64,000 nucleotides of DNA from Streptococcus suis 10581 (GCA_000440235.1 ALKQ01000004.1:45254-109253), one strand, 5' to 3'; shown: positions 48,010-57,843, counted from the stretch's first letter. Notes: generated from the sequence alone by a model not told the origin. Numbers and translations: made by a program.

Positions 48010-50223
48010 GTGATAAAACCCAATTATGACTGGCAATTATTAACCGGTTTTTCTGATGAACAATTTATCAAAATTGCTAAAAAAGAAGGAGTAGACCCGG
48101 TAGCGGCTAAGTTGCTGTATGAACGTGGCATCCAGTCGGCGGAAGCTTTGCAAGCTTTTTTACAACCAAGCTTAGAAGACCTTCACGATCCCTATTTACT
48201 ACATGATATGGACAAGGCGGTAGAGCGGATTCGCCGAGCAATCGAAGATTACGAACAAATTTTGATTTATGGAGATTATGACGCAGACGGCATGACCTCG
48301 GCATCTATTCTGAAAGAAACTTTGGAGGAAATGGGGGCAGAAGTCCAAGTTTATCTTCCCAATCGTTTCACAGATGGTTATGGTCCAAATCAATCTGTTT
48401 ACAAGTACTTTATCGAGCAACAGGGGATTTCTCTTATTGTGACGGTGGACAATGGCGTAGCGGGTCATGAAGCGATTGCCTATGCCCAGGAAATGGGTGT
48501 CGATGTTGTCGTGACAGACCACCATTCCATGCAGGAAACCCTTCCCAATGCCTATGCGATTGTACATCCAGAGCATCCCGATGGAAATTATCCCTTCAAA
48601 CATTTGGCGGGCTGCGGCGTGGCTTTTAAATTGGCCTGTGCTCTTCTTGAAACGGTTCATGCAGACTTGCTGGATTTGGTCGCAATTGGCACCATCGCTG
48701 ATATGGTTAGCTTGACCGATGAGAATCGTGTCATGGTCAAATATGGTCTCTCGCTTCTCAAACAGACTGAGCGAGCAGGTTTGCAAGAGTTGATAAAGAT
48801 AGCTGGTATTGACATAGACAGTATTGATGAAGAAACAGTTGGTTTCCAACTTGCTCCGAGGTTGAATGCCCTTGGTCGACTCGACGATCCTAATCCAGCC
48901 ATCGAATTACTGACCGGTTTTGATGACGAAGAGGCCCATCAAATTGCCCTCATGATTGACAGTAAAAATGTAGAACGCAAAGACGTCGTCCAAGCAATTT
49001 ACGATGAAGCAAAAACCATGCTCCGTCAGGATAGACCTGTTCAAGTTCTGGCTAAAGAAGGTTGGAACCCAGGTGTTTTAGGGATTGTAGCAGGACGCCT
49101 ACTAGAAGAATTGCAGCAACCTGTTATCGTCTTGTCTATTGAGGATGGTAAGGCAAAGGGGTCGGCTCGTTCGGTTGAAGCGGTTGACATTTTCAATGCC
49201 CTTAAAGATCATCAGGACCTATTTATCGCCTTTGGTGGTCATGCTGGTGCAGCAGGTATGACCTTGGAAGTTGACAAACTTGAAGAGCTTGCTCTAACCT
49301 TGACAGACTACATTATCGAAAATAAATTGGATTTATCCAGAAAGTCTTCGCTGGTCTTAGATGAAGAATTGGATTTAGAGGAATTAACCCTAGATACTCT
49401 AAAATCTTTCGAGAAGCTTGCGCCTTACGGCATGGATAATAAAAAGCCTGTATTCTACCTCAGAGACTTTCAGGTGGAAACAGCAAGAACCATGGGACAA
49501 AACAATGCTCACCTGAAACTACGCATTACTAAAGGTGCTGCAGGATTTGATGTCGTTGCTTTTGGTAAGGGCAATCTAGCCTTGGAATTTTCACAGGCCA
49601 AGGGCTTAGAACTAGCTGTCACCTTGTCTGTCAATCAATGGAATGGCAATACCAGTCTTCAGCTCATGTTGGTTGATGCTCGGGTCAATGGTGTTCAACT
49701 TTATAATATTCGTGGAAAACAACATCCTATTCCTGCAGGAGTCCCAATTTTGGACATTGAAAATCCAGTAGCCGATAACAAAGCAATTGTCTTGGCTAAC
49801 TTGCCTGAGGACCTTAGTAGTCTGCGTAGCTATTTTCAGGAAAGAGAATTTGAAGCCATTTATTTTAAAAACGAAATTGCCAAACCGTACTATCTAGATG
49901 GTTATGGTAGCCGAGAACAATTCGCTAAATTGTATAAAACCATTTACCAATTTGATGAGTTTGATGTTCGCTATAAGCTGAAAGATTTAGCTGGTTACTT
50001 AAAAATTAAGGACAGTCTCTTGGTTAAAATGATCCAGATTTTCCAAGAATTAGAATTTGTCACGATTACGGATGGGGTCATGCGGGTCAACAAAGGGGCA
50101 CAGAAGCGAGAGATTTCAGAAAGTCAAATATATCAAGAATTGAAAGAAACAGTTATCCAACAAGAGTTGATGGCGCTTGGCACCGTTCAGGAAATTTATG
50201 AATGGCTATGTGGTCGCGTTTGA
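48010..50223 (+). CDS. recJ: single-stranded-DNA exonuclease RecJ
   Basis: 5'-3' ssDNA exonuclease for recombination and mismatch repair. It is 737 residues with the DHH phosphoesterase motifs (YGDYDADGMTSASIL and VVVTDHHSMQE), the DHHA1 region with GGHAGAAGMTL, and a streptococcal C-terminal extension. The GTG at 48001 is part of the ribosome site AAGGAGTG, so the second GTG (48010) is the real start. Extended -10 TGATATAAT has its hexamer at 47936-47941. Confidence 0.94.
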   Translation: MIKPNYDWQLLTGFSDEQFIKIAKKEGVDPVAAKLLYERGIQSAEALQAFLQPSLEDLHDPYLLHDMDKAVERIRRAIEDYEQILIYGDYDADGMTSASILKETLEEMGAEVQVYLPNRFTDGYGPNQSVYKYFIEQQGISLIVTVDNGVAGHEAIAYAQEMGVDVVVTDHHSMQETLPNAYAIVHPEHPDGNYPFKHLAGCGVAFKLACALLETVHADLLDLVAIGTIADMVSLTDENRVMVKYGLSLLKQTERAGLQELIKIAGIDIDSIDEETVGFQLAPRLNALGRLDDPNPAIELLTGFDDEEAHQIALMIDSKNVERKDVVQAIYDEAKTMLRQDRPVQVLAKEGWNPGVLGIVAGRLLEELQQPVIVLSIEDGKAKGSARSVEAVDIFNALKDHQDLFIAFGGHAGAAGMTLEVDKLEELALTLTDYIIENKLDLSRKSSLVLDEELDLEELTLDTLKSFEKLAPYGMDNKKPVFYLRDFQVETARTMGQNNAHLKLRITKGAAGFDVVAFGKGNLALEFSQAKGLELAVTLSVNQWNGNTSLQLMLVDARVNGVQLYNIRGKQHPIPAGVPILDIENPVADNKAIVLANLPEDLSSLRSYFQEREFEAIYFKNEIAKPYYLDGYGSREQFAKLYKTIYQFDEFDVRYKLKDLAGYLKIKDSLLVKMIQIFQELEFVTITDGVMRVNKGAQKREISESQIYQELKETVIQQELMALGTVQEIYEWLCGRV

Positions 50224-51371
50224 TGACAGTAGAAGCTCTGGTTGTTGTTGGAGTGATTGGAACGCTTCTCTACACTTATTGGTTTATCAGGCAAAAAGGT
50301 TTGTTGAAAAATCTTGAACAGATAACCGAAATAAAGCACGCACTGATTGAATTACGGCGGGTAGGATGGTCAGAAAGAGCCATCAAACAGGTTTTCCTGA
50401 AACAACTGTTGTCTCTAAAACAAGAAGACATCCTAGCATTTGTTCAAAATTTCATAAAAGAAGCTACTATTTTTGCCTCGACTAGCTTTTATCGGTTGAT
50501 AAGAGTTGACAGTCGCTCTTTAAGCCAAGAGAAAGCGACGGCTTTATTGGAGCAATGTATGAATATGTTAGATTTTCCTGAGGAATTAAGTCATGGGATA
50601 TTACCTGAACTTTTGCAGAAGATGGATGTGAATTGTCCTCCACACCATCCGTTTTGGCGGTACTTTGCTAAGCTAGTTGATAAGGCTTTTCCAGTTCGGG
50701 AATTAGAAGTCAAGCGGTCGTTAAACAGACAGGTCCATCAGCTACGCTACCTTATTTCCTATCAGCAGGCTTTTTGGGTACGTCAGCAGTTTGGAAAAGG
50801 AAATACAGATTGGCAGGCTCTGATAGCCTATTTACGTAGCCTACCTCGATGGTCTTACCGCTTACGAGAATCTGCCCGCCTACACAATAAACAACTGTTC
50901 GGCAAGAAAAATCAGAAGACCTTGCCAATCAATATGAAGATTTTGATTCATTTTCACAGCGAATTCATCCTAAATAAAGATGGACAATTTGCCTTGATTT
51001 TAGAAGAACGACCACATGTCAATGGCGTGGTAAACGGGGCTTCCTTTAATTATGCCAGAGCTAATAATAAGCGTCATAGACAACTTGATATGGCTCCAGT
51101 TGGCAGGCAGGATCCCGTTTTTCGGAAAGAATTGCTACGCTCAAAGATGGGAGTCTATTTATCGCCTACTCGCTTTCGTCGCTACCAAAAAGGAAGAAAT
51201 GAGGTTGGCTGGGAGCAGTCTTACTTTAATCAGCAAGGAAGCTTTTCCTATGGTGGACATAGTAGGGCAGCTTGTGTGGCGAATTTGAGGAGACGATTTG
51301 CTAAAGATATAGGTCTGAAATGTACCAAAAAACAATTTCATGGTATAATGAAGAGTAAAAATTATTTTTAA
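50223..51371 (+). CDS. DUF3114-like hypothetical protein with N-terminal membrane anchor
   Basis: About 382 residues; starts by ATGA overlap with the recJ stop (an ATG at 50202 is also possible). One N-terminal membrane helix ([19 protein letters not shown]), then a very basic helical body. The C-terminal part ([20 protein letters not shown]... RARHNKR-type stretch ... [21 protein letters not shown]) resembles streptococcal DUF3114 proteins; the assignment is from memory. High Lys/Arg content and coupling to recJ would allow a nucleic-acid role, but no motif shows it. The apt promoter lies inside its last codons. Confidence 0.72.
   Translation: MTVEALVVVGVIGTLLYTYWFIRQKGLLKNLEQITEIKHALIELRRVGWSERAIKQVFLKQLLSLKQEDILAFVQNFIKEATIFASTSFYRLIRVDSRSLSQEKATALLEQCMNMLDFPEELSHGILPELLQKMDVNCPPHHPFWRYFAKLVDKAFPVRELEVKRSLNRQVHQLRYLISYQQAFWVRQQFGKGNTDWQALIAYLRSLPRWSYRLRESARLHNKQLFGKKNQKTLPINMKILIHFHSEFILNKDGQFALILEERPHVNGVVNGASFNYARANNKRHRQLDMAPVGRQDPVFRKELLRSKMGVYLSPTRFRRYQKGRNEVGWEQSYFNQQGSFSYGGHSRAACVANLRRRFAKDIGLKCTKKQFHGIMKSKNYF
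51341..51349 (+). promoter_or_regulatory. extended -10 promoter of apt
   Basis: TGGTATAAT (hexamer 51344-51349), located within the 3' end of the upstream gene and 36 nt before the apt ATG. Confidence 0.7.
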
Positions 51372-51385
51372 AAAGAGAGAGACAA

Positions 51386-51898
51386 ATGAACTTAAAAGAT
51401 TACATCGCAACAATTCCTAACTATCCAAAAGAAGGTATCGAATTCCGTGACATTAGCCCTTTGATGGCAGATGGAAATGCTTATAGCTATGCAGTACGTG
51501 AAATCGTTCAGTATGCGACAGATAAGCAAATCGATATGATTGTTGGGCCAGAGGCGCGTGGTTTCATCGTTGGATGTCCAGTTGCCTTTGAATTAGGAAT
51601 CGGTTTTGCACCAGTTCGTAAGCCAGGTAAGTTACCACGTGAGGTTATCTCAGCTGACTATGAAAAAGAATATGGTGTAGATACATTGACGATGCATGCA
51701 GACGCAATCAAACCAGGACAACGTGTCTTGATTGTCGATGACTTGTTGGCGACTGGTGGTACTGTAAAAGCAACGATCGAAATGATTGAAAAGCTTGGCG
51801 GTATCGTTGCTGGCTGTGCCTTCTTGATTGAGTTAGATGATTTGAAAGGCCGCGAAGCAATCGGTGATTACGACTATAAGGTTTTGATGCACTATTAA
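51386..51898 (+). CDS. apt: adenine phosphoribosyltransferase
   Basis: Salvages adenine to AMP with PRPP. It is 170 residues with the PRPP-binding motif [16 protein letters not shown] near residues 115-130 and the base-recognition region [19 protein letters not shown]. Ribosome site AGAGAGA. Confidence 0.96.
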   Translation: MNLKDYIATIPNYPKEGIEFRDISPLMADGNAYSYAVREIVQYATDKQIDMIVGPEARGFIVGCPVAFELGIGFAPVRKPGKLPREVISADYEKEYGVDTLTMHADAIKPGQRVLIVDDLLATGGTVKATIEMIEKLGGIVAGCAFLIELDDLKGREAIGDYDYKVLMHY

Positions 51899-51906
51899 TC
51901 TAAGGT

Positions 51907-51974
51907 TATAGCTAAAACTTATAACTGGTCCTATTTTTATTCTAATTGAATTGCATAGCAACCTGTCTTATAAT
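51907..51974 (+). promoter_or_regulatory. metA promoter with MetR/MtaR-like operator
   Basis: TATAGCTAAAACTTATA (51907-51923) is an imperfect copy of the palindrome TATAGTT...AACTATA, each half with one change. TTGAAT (51946-51951), 17 bp, TATAAT (51969-51974) forms the promoter. The operator ends 22 bp upstream of the -35, a usual place for a LysR-type activator. Confidence 0.65.
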
Positions 51975-52001
51975 AAATATAAGAAAATTGGGAGGTTGCT
52001 T

Positions 52002-52943
52002 ATGCCAATTAAAATTGAAAAATCATTACCAGCAGTTGAAATTTTGAGAAAAGAGAATATTTTTGTGATGGATAGTGACCGAGCTAGTCATCAGGATATT
52101 CGTCCTATCAAAATCCTTATTCTCAACCTCATGCCACAGAAGATAGTGACGGAGACTCAGTTGCTCCGTCTTTTGGCTAACACTCCTTTACAGCTAGAGG
52201 TTGAATTTCTCTACATGGCTAGTCACGAGTCCAAAAATACACACTCGGACCATTTGAAGCAGTTTTATAAGACTTTTGAGCAGGTCAGGGATAGCTATTT
52301 TGATGGGCTCATCGTGACAGGAGCACCAGTTGAAAACTTACCTTTTGAGGAAGTTGATTACTGGCAAGAACTTACTCAAGTTTTTGATTGGTCAAAAACA
52401 CATGTTTATTCAACATTGCACATTTGTTGGGGTGCACAGGCAGGTTTGTATGCACGCTATGGTGTACCCAAACACAGTATGTCTCGAAAACTATCAGGGG
52501 TATATTGTCAAGAAGTGACTAATCCAACTAGCCCTCTTATGCGTGGATTTGACGATGAATTTCGTTCACCACACTCCCGTTATACGGAAGTAAGGGAGGC
52601 AGATATTGCCCATCTGAGTGGGTTGACGATTTTATCACAAGGTCCAGAAGTTGGCCTATCCATTTTAGCCAGCAAGGATTTAAGAGAAATTTATAGTTTT
52701 GGACATTTAGAGTATGATAGGGATACACTAGCTAAGGAATACCAACGTGATTGTATAGCTGGAAAAAATCCCCATTTACCGGAAAATTATTTCAAAGAAG
52801 ATGACCCTACAAGCAAACCATCTCTCTCTTGGAATTTACCAGCAGCACAATTCTTTACCAACTGGGTGAATTATGCTGTCTATCAAGAAACTCCATACGA
52901 CTGGCATATCTTTGAACAATCAGCCCAGTCAGCTAGTCTTTAA
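52002..52943 (+). CDS. metA: homoserine O-acetyl/succinyltransferase
   Basis: First committed step of methionine synthesis, acylating homoserine. It is 313 residues, class I glutamine amidotransferase-like fold, catalytic Cys in [15 protein letters not shown] (near residue 142), and His in [11 protein letters not shown]. Acetyl versus succinyl donor cannot be read with certainty. ATG 52002 follows GGGAGG; an upstream frame opening covers the promoter. Confidence 0.94.
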   Translation: MPIKIEKSLPAVEILRKENIFVMDSDRASHQDIRPIKILILNLMPQKIVTETQLLRLLANTPLQLEVEFLYMASHESKNTHSDHLKQFYKTFEQVRDSYFDGLIVTGAPVENLPFEEVDYWQELTQVFDWSKTHVYSTLHICWGAQAGLYARYGVPKHSMSRKLSGVYCQEVTNPTSPLMRGFDDEFRSPHSRYTEVREADIAHLSGLTILSQGPEVGLSILASKDLREIYSFGHLEYDRDTLAKEYQRDCIAGKNPHLPENYFKEDDPTSKPSLSWNLPAAQFFTNWVNYAVYQETPYDWHIFEQSAQSASL

Positions 52944-52952
52944 AGAGGAAGT

Positions 52953-53627
52953 ATGAACTATTCACAGCAATTTCGTCAGGGACATTTGGTCCTGCCAGCA
53001 GCAATATTATTCCACTATCAAGAGCTTTTTCCGTCGGCAGATGATTTTTTGATTTGGCAGTTTTTCTTATATCAAAATTCCTCATCTGTCGAATCATTAG
53101 CACCTAGTGAGATTGCTCAAGCTACTGGTAAAACAGTTGCTCAGGTCAATCAAGCTATTGAAAATCTCCAAGATGCTGGACTCTTAGAATTTAAGACAAT
53201 CAGTATTGCTGGTGAAATTGAAATGATATTCGATGCGCTTCCTGCTTTTGAAAAATTGGATGCTCTGTTAACTCCAAAACAGGCAGTTGAGATTGTGCAG
53301 CCAGAGAATGATTTGAAGACCTTGGTGGGTGATTTTGAACGTGAATTGGGCCGCTTTTTATCGCCGTTTGAAATTGAAGATTTGCAGAAGACTATTGAGG
53401 ATGACAAAACTTCGATTGATTTGGTTCGTGCAGCCTTGAAAGAAGCTGTTTTTAACAACAAAACAAATTGGAAATACATCCAAGCTATTCTACGAAACTG
53501 GCGCCGTGAGGGAATTACTACAGTTGCGCAAGTAGAAGCGAAAAATGCAGAAAGAGAAATTCAGACTCCTAAGAATGTGACTGTTTCAAGTGACTTTCTT
53601 GATGCAATGGATCTCTGGAAAGATTGA
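52953..53627 (+). CDS. dnaD: DNA replication initiation protein DnaD
   Basis: Primosome component acting with DnaB/DnaI in helicase loading. It is 224 residues: an N-terminal winged-helix oligomerisation domain (residues 1-110) and a C-terminal DnaB_2 domain with YIQAILRNWRREGITTV near residues 175-191. Nine nt after metA with ribosome site AGAGGAAG; ends 1 nt before trmK. Confidence 0.93.
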   Translation: MNYSQQFRQGHLVLPAAILFHYQELFPSADDFLIWQFFLYQNSSSVESLAPSEIAQATGKTVAQVNQAIENLQDAGLLEFKTISIAGEIEMIFDALPAFEKLDALLTPKQAVEIVQPENDLKTLVGDFERELGRFLSPFEIEDLQKTIEDDKTSIDLVRAALKEAVFNNKTNWKYIQAILRNWRREGITTVAQVEAKNAEREIQTPKNVTVSSDFLDAMDLWKD

Positions 53628-53628
53628 T

Positions 53629-54312
53629 ATGGAAACAAAATTATCTAAAAGGCTGGAAACAGTCGCAAGTTTTGTCCCACAAGGGGCACGTCTAGTTGAT
53701 GTAGGGAGTGACCATGCTTATCTCCCTCTTTTTTTGGTAGGGCAGGGGCGTATTGATTTTGCCATTGCGGGGGAGGTCGTTCAAGGTCCCTATCAGTCAG
53801 CGCTCCAGAATGTAGAGCAGGCGGGACAAACAGAAAAAATCCTAGTCCGTTTGGCAAATGGCTTAGGCGCATTTGAGACGTCTGACCAGATGACAGCCGT
53901 GACCATAGCGGGTATGGGGGGACGCTTGATTGCGGAAATCTTAGAAGCAGGAAAAGAAAAGCTTGCGACCATTGAACGTTTGATACTCCAGCCAAATAAT
54001 CGTGAAGATGATGTGCGGCGATGGTTGGAAAAAAATGGTTTTAGATTGGTTGCTGAAAAGATTCTGGAAGAAAATGGCAAGCTATATGAAGTCCTCGTTG
54101 CAGAATCAGGACAGATGAGATTGTCAGAAGTTGAACATCGTTTTGGTCCCTATCTACTAGAGGAGGCCTCACCAGTTTTCGTCAAAAAGTGGAGAAGAGA
54201 ACTTGAAAAATTAAGTTTTGCTTTGGAACAAGTTCCATCTGAACGCCAAGGTGACCGCTTTGCCATTTCCCAAAAGATCCAACAAATTCAGGAGGTAGTC
54301 CATGTTAGCTAG
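53629..54312 (+). CDS. trmK: tRNA (adenine(22)-N(1))-methyltransferase TrmK
   Basis: SAM-dependent methyltransferase of 227 residues for m1A22 in tRNA. SAM motif [16 protein letters not shown] near residues 22-37, catalytic-loop [12 protein letters not shown] and the conserved [19 protein letters not shown] 53629 is used because the longer frame overlaps dnaD; the ribosome site is GGAAAG. Overlaps the Nif3 gene by 11 nt. Confidence 0.94.
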   Translation: METKLSKRLETVASFVPQGARLVDVGSDHAYLPLFLVGQGRIDFAIAGEVVQGPYQSALQNVEQAGQTEKILVRLANGLGAFETSDQMTAVTIAGMGGRLIAEILEAGKEKLATIERLILQPNNREDDVRRWLEKNGFRLVAEKILEENGKLYEVLVAESGQMRLSEVEHRFGPYLLEEASPVFVKKWRRELEKLSFALEQVPSERQGDRFAISQKIQQIQEVVHVS

Positions 54313-55096
54313 TCAGGTTATTGAGCGCTATCAAGCCTTTTGCCCCCCTTCTTTGGCTATGGAAGGTGATGTCAAAGGGCTGCAAATCGGTACCCTTAAT
54401 AAAGAGATTCAACGTGTCATGGTGGCTCTGGATATTCGTGAGACAACAGTGGCAGAGGCGATTGATAAAAAGGTGGATTTGATTATCGTCAAGCACGCTC
54501 CGATTTTTCGTCCAATAAAGGATTTGGTGGCGAACAATCCGCAAACTAAAATGTATCTTGATTTGATTAAGCATGATATTGCAGTCTATGTTAGTCATAC
54601 AGATATTGATGTGGTTGAGGGGGGGCTCAACGACTGGTTCTGTGAACTATTAGAAATTCAAGATACTACCTACTTGATTGAAACTGCCGAGGGGCAGGGG
54701 CTTGGCCGTGTGGGGACAATAGCAGAGCAGACTTTGGAAGAATTGGCTTTGAAAGTCAAGTCTGTCTTTGGTCTAGATGCTGTCCGTCTGGTGACCTATG
54801 GGCACCAAGCCAAGCAGTATGTCAGCCGTGTAGCCATCTGTGGAGGCAGTGGTGGGTCTTACTACCATGAGGCTCTGGCCAAGGGGGCAGATGTTTACAT
54901 CACGGGCGATATTTACTACCATACTGGGCAGGACATGCTGACTCAGGGCTTGCTGGCGATTGATCCAGGCCATCATATCGAAGCCTTATTTATCAAGAAA
55001 ATTGCAGTTTTACTGGAAACATGGAAAGCAGAAGAGGGCTGGGATGTGGACATTCTTCCTTCAACTGTTTCAACCAATCCGTTTAGACACCTATAA
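54302..55096 (+). CDS. Nif3-like dinuclear metal-centre protein
   Basis: NIF3/YqfO family, 264 residues, forms a hexameric ring with two metals per subunit. Metal ligands are in [23 protein letters not shown] and [10 protein letters not shown]. The short form lacks the inserted PII-like domain. Function is unclear (GTP cyclohydrolase type 2-like annotations exist). Always next to trmK in streptococci as I recall. Confidence 0.92.
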   Translation: MLASQVIERYQAFCPPSLAMEGDVKGLQIGTLNKEIQRVMVALDIRETTVAEAIDKKVDLIIVKHAPIFRPIKDLVANNPQTKMYLDLIKHDIAVYVSHTDIDVVEGGLNDWFCELLEIQDTTYLIETAEGQGLGRVGTIAEQTLEELALKVKSVFGLDAVRLVTYGHQAKQYVSRVAICGGSGGSYYHEALAKGADVYITGDIYYHTGQDMLTQGLLAIDPGHHIEALFIKKIAVLLETWKAEEGWDVDILPSTVSTNPFRHL

Positions 55097-55122
55097 AAGT
55101 CACAAAAATTGTGGCTTTTTTC
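55096..55122 (+). terminator. terminator after the Nif3-like gene
   Basis: AAAGTCACAA/TTGTGGCTTT stem (55096-55105, 55109-55118) with an AAA loop and one G-U pair, then TTTT. Confidence 0.8.
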
Positions 55123-55204
55123 TTATATCCTCTTGATTTTCGAACAAAATTAGGGTATCCTAATTTATACAATATGCAAGATTAAATAAGATAGGATGTT
55201 AGTT

Positions 55205-56029
55205 ATGACTTGGTTTACTAATCAGTCTGTAGTTCTACAGGCTTTGCTAGGTGGTTTATTCACATGGTTTTGTACGATTGTGGGGTCTGCCGTTGTATTT
55301 TTCTTTAAGACAGTTAGTCGTCGTTTGCTAGATACCATGCTAGGCTTTGCAGCTGGTGTTATGATTGCAGCTTCTTTTTGGTCTTTATTAGCCCCATCGA
55401 TTGAGTATGCTGAAAGTTCATACGGTAATCTGGCTTGGATACCAGCGGCAGTAGGTTTTGCAGCAGGTGGTATTTTCTTGCGTTTGGTTGATGCCTGGGT
55501 TCCACATTTGCACTTGGGACATGACAGAGAGCAGGCAGAAGGTGGAGATGAGAAGAACAGAAAAAATCTGTCTAAGACAGCTTTGCTATTTTTAGCTATT
55601 ACAATTCACAATATTCCTGAAGGCTTGGCGGTCGGTGTGACATTTGGTGCACTTGCTTCTAACTATAGTCCAGCAGCTTTTATCGGCGCAATCGGTCTTG
55701 CTATTGGGATTGGTATACAAAATATTCCTGAAGGGGCAGCATTGGCTATTCCAATTCGTACAGACGGCGCATCTAGGTGGAAAGCTTTTTATTGGGGATC
55801 TATGTCAGCAATTGTTGAGCCGATTGCAGCAGTCATCGGGGCTTTTGCGGTCACCTTTATGACACCTATTTTACCTTATGCCCTCTCCTTTGCGGCAGGA
55901 GCCATGATTTTTGTCGTCGTAGAAGAGCTCATTCCAGAATCGCAGACAAACGGCAATACGGATATTGCAACTCTGGGCTTAATGGCTGGTTTTATCATCA
56001 TGATGATTTTGGATGTTGCCCTAGGTTAA
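55205..56029 (+). CDS. ZIP-family divalent metal transporter
   Basis: Membrane protein of 274 residues with eight predicted helices. ZIP metal-site motifs are clear: ITIHNIPEGLAVGVTFGA in helix 4 and IGIQNIPEGAALAIP in helix 5, with a His-rich cytoplasmic loop before helix 4 (HLHLGHDREQAEGG). Likely imports Zn or another divalent ion. ATG 55205 is preferred to 55196 because of spacing to AGGAT. Confidence 0.92.
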   Translation: MTWFTNQSVVLQALLGGLFTWFCTIVGSAVVFFFKTVSRRLLDTMLGFAAGVMIAASFWSLLAPSIEYAESSYGNLAWIPAAVGFAAGGIFLRLVDAWVPHLHLGHDREQAEGGDEKNRKNLSKTALLFLAITIHNIPEGLAVGVTFGALASNYSPAAFIGAIGLAIGIGIQNIPEGAALAIPIRTDGASRWKAFYWGSMSAIVEPIAAVIGAFAVTFMTPILPYALSFAAGAMIFVVVEELIPESQTNGNTDIATLGLMAGFIIMMILDVALG

Positions 56030-56103
56030 GGCAACGCTTACAAGCCAAACCCTGACTGTTGGTTTTTCCAAAAGTAAAATTTCTAAAAAAATGAGCTTTT
56101 TTA

Positions 56104-56112
56104 TGATAAAAT
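56104..56112 (+). promoter_or_regulatory. extended -10 promoter of the ArsR-type gene, predicted leaderless
   Basis: TGATAAAAT (hexamer TAAAAT 56107-56112), exactly 6 nt before the ATG at 56119, the same spacing as at ligA and the DUF1146 gene. No ribosome binding site precedes the ATG. Confidence 0.62.
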
Positions 56113-56118
56113 AAGACT

Positions 56119-56427
56119 ATGAATTACTTAGAAATCTTAAAGGTCTTGGCCAATTCAAGTCGCCTACATATCTTACATCTATTAAAAAATCCAAGAGAAC
56201 ATTTCGTTCACAAGCCCCAATGTGGAGTGGATATGATAGAAGTGGGAGTCTGTTTGGAGGAGATTCAAAGAGTCTCAGGTCTCAGCCAGTCTACCACCTC
56301 CACCTATATGAACATGATGAAAAAAGTGGGCCTGGTTCAGGCAACTCGATTAGGGAAGTACACATATTTTAAACGGAATGAGGAAGTGCTGACATCACTA
56401 TCGAGTTATTTAGTAAATGATTTATAA
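56119..56427 (+). CDS. ArsR-family HTH regulator
   Basis: Winged-helix repressor of 102 residues: helix-turn-helix in EEIQRVSGLSQSTTSTYMNM (about residues 47-66) and wing in TRLGKYTYFKRNEE. Two cysteines, C35 in KPQCGVD and C45 in GVCLEEI, and nearby His residues just before the HTH could sense thiol-reactive compounds or metal (inference). The neighbouring flavin oxidoreductase suggests an electrophile-responsive pair. The gene is predicted to be leaderless. Confidence 0.87.
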   Translation: MNYLEILKVLANSSRLHILHLLKNPREHFVHKPQCGVDMIEVGVCLEEIQRVSGLSQSTTSTYMNMMKKVGLVQATRLGKYTYFKRNEEVLTSLSSYLVNDL

Positions 56428-56450
56428 ACCAGACTTCGATCTGGTTTTTT
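56426..56450 (+). terminator. terminator after the ArsR-type gene
   Basis: AAACCAGA/TCTGGTTT stem (56426-56433, 56440-56447), CTTCGA loop, followed by TTTG. The left arm overlaps the stop codon. Confidence 0.82.
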
Positions 56451-56461
56451 GCTTGCAGAAC

Positions 56462-56514
56462 AAATCGAGTTTTTTCGATTTATACTTGTCTTTTCCAACT
56501 GAGTGTGCTAAACT
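56462..56514 (+). promoter_or_regulatory. promoter and candidate operator of the OYE gene
   Basis: Perfect inverted repeat AAATCGA-N6-TCGATTT (56462-56468, 56475-56481) ends 4 bp before the -35 TTGTCT (56486-56491); 17 bp later is -10 TAAACT (56509-56514). A second repeat TCATAT/ATATGA lies downstream of the start site. Either may bind the adjacent ArsR-type protein. Confidence 0.6.
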
Positions 56515-56551
56515 ATTCATATCTAAAAAATTGAATATGAGAGGTGCTCAG

Positions 56552-57736
56552 ATGACCAAACAGTTGACAGATACAGTAGTCTTACGCCACGGAGCTAAAT
56601 TGGACAGCCGAATTGTCATGTCTCCTATGTTGACCTATTCAGGCAGCGAGGGTGGTTTTGCGACTGAGGATACATTAAAATATTATGGGTCTAGGTCCCG
56701 GGCGGCCAGTCTCCTCATCACCGAATTTCATTATGTCAGCCCAACAGGCGGTCCCAGTTCTAGACCTGGCTATCCAGAGCAGCTGGGAATCCAGGATGAT
56801 GATCATCTGGACTCCATCACAGCCATTGCCCAGGCCTTGAAAAAAGATGGAAATAAGGCAATTTTGCAGATTCATCATGGTGGTCGAGAGGCCCGAGCTA
56901 GAGGAGCCAAAGGACATGAAGTGTTGGCACCGAGTCAACTGGATTTCTCCTTCTTGCCCTATCCTGTTCGGGAGATGACCCATGAAGAAATCGTGGAAAT
57001 CATCAAGGATTTTGGAAGAGCTACAAAGAGGGCTATTGATGCAGGCTTTGATGGCGTTGAAATCCATGGTGCCAACCACTATCTGATCCAACAATTCTTC
57101 TCAGCCTTCTCCAACCATCGTCAGGATAAATGGGGTGGCAGTCTTGAGAAACGAATGACCTTTGCCCTAGAAGTGGTCAAGGAAGTGAAATCCGTCATTG
57201 CCCGCTATGCTCCCAAGGATTTTATCATCGGCTATCGTCTTTCGCCTGAGGAAATCCATGGTACCAACATTGGTTATTCCTATAAGGAATCCATGGCCTT
57301 GGTTGCTGAGATAGCCAGGGAAGAATTGGATTATATCAGTCTTTCCATTTGGGGCGGCTTCGAGGCTGGTCCAGCAGGTCTCAATCAATCTTATGGTCAG
57401 CTTTTCAAGGAAGTGGTAGGTGACCAAACCCAAATCATCGTTGTGGGCTCTATCTTTACGGAAGAGGATGCTCAAAAAGCGGTATCTGAACACACTGATT
57501 TGATTGCGATTGGTCGAGGAACCCTTATTGACCCTCTTTTTGGTCAAAAAATAAAAGATGGAAGAGGCAAATCTATCGTATCAGAGATTTCTCCTGAGCA
57601 AGTTCCAGCCACCTCATGGACAAGTGGCTTACATGAAGCCTTTACTAGAGAGGATTCCTTAGGACTGCCAAATCTACCCGGCCAGGAATCGATTTTACAT
57701 TTGCATCAAGGGATTTATGATCCAGTGGAACATTGA
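56552..57736 (+). CDS. NADH:flavin oxidoreductase (Old Yellow Enzyme family)
   Basis: FMN-dependent ene-reductase/2,4-dienoyl-CoA reductase-like barrel, 394 residues, single OYE domain without the C-terminal FeS/FAD extension. Visible: RIVMSPMLTYSGSEG near the start, LQIHHGGREARARG, and the substrate-binding His/Asn pair in GVEIHGANHYLIQQFFS. GRGTLIDPLF marks the FMN phosphate site. Likely reduces reactive enones or similar compounds; natural substrate unknown. ATG 56552 with GAGAGG upstream; earlier in-frame starts cover the promoter. Confidence 0.9.
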   Translation: MTKQLTDTVVLRHGAKLDSRIVMSPMLTYSGSEGGFATEDTLKYYGSRSRAASLLITEFHYVSPTGGPSSRPGYPEQLGIQDDDHLDSITAIAQALKKDGNKAILQIHHGGREARARGAKGHEVLAPSQLDFSFLPYPVREMTHEEIVEIIKDFGRATKRAIDAGFDGVEIHGANHYLIQQFFSAFSNHRQDKWGGSLEKRMTFALEVVKEVKSVIARYAPKDFIIGYRLSPEEIHGTNIGYSYKESMALVAEIAREELDYISLSIWGGFEAGPAGLNQSYGQLFKEVVGDQTQIIVVGSIFTEEDAQKAVSEHTDLIAIGRGTLIDPLFGQKIKDGRGKSIVSEISPEQVPATSWTSGLHEAFTREDSLGLPNLPGQESILHLHQGIYDPVEH

Positions 57737-57737
57737 T

Positions 57738-57761
57738 AAAAGAGGGGTTCTCCTCTTTTTT
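57738..57761 (+). terminator. terminator after the OYE gene
   Basis: AAAAGAGG/CCTCTTTT stem (57738-57745, 57752-57759) with a 6-nt loop and trailing T. Confidence 0.82.
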
Positions 57762-57843
57762 GCTGCCACGGGCCTACCACGCCAAACGCATGAAGAAAAA
57801 TTCGTTTTCAGAAATCATATTTTCAATATAAACATCAGTTTTT

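Noticed and set aside
48199-48849. 216-codon minus-strand frame inside recJ
   Set aside because: Antisense to the DHH domain; no ribosome site and no recognisable protein pattern.
51958-52000. AGCAACCT/AGGTTGCT repeat before metA as an RNA hairpin hiding the ribosome site
   Set aside because: The left arm lies upstream of the -10, so it is not in the transcript.
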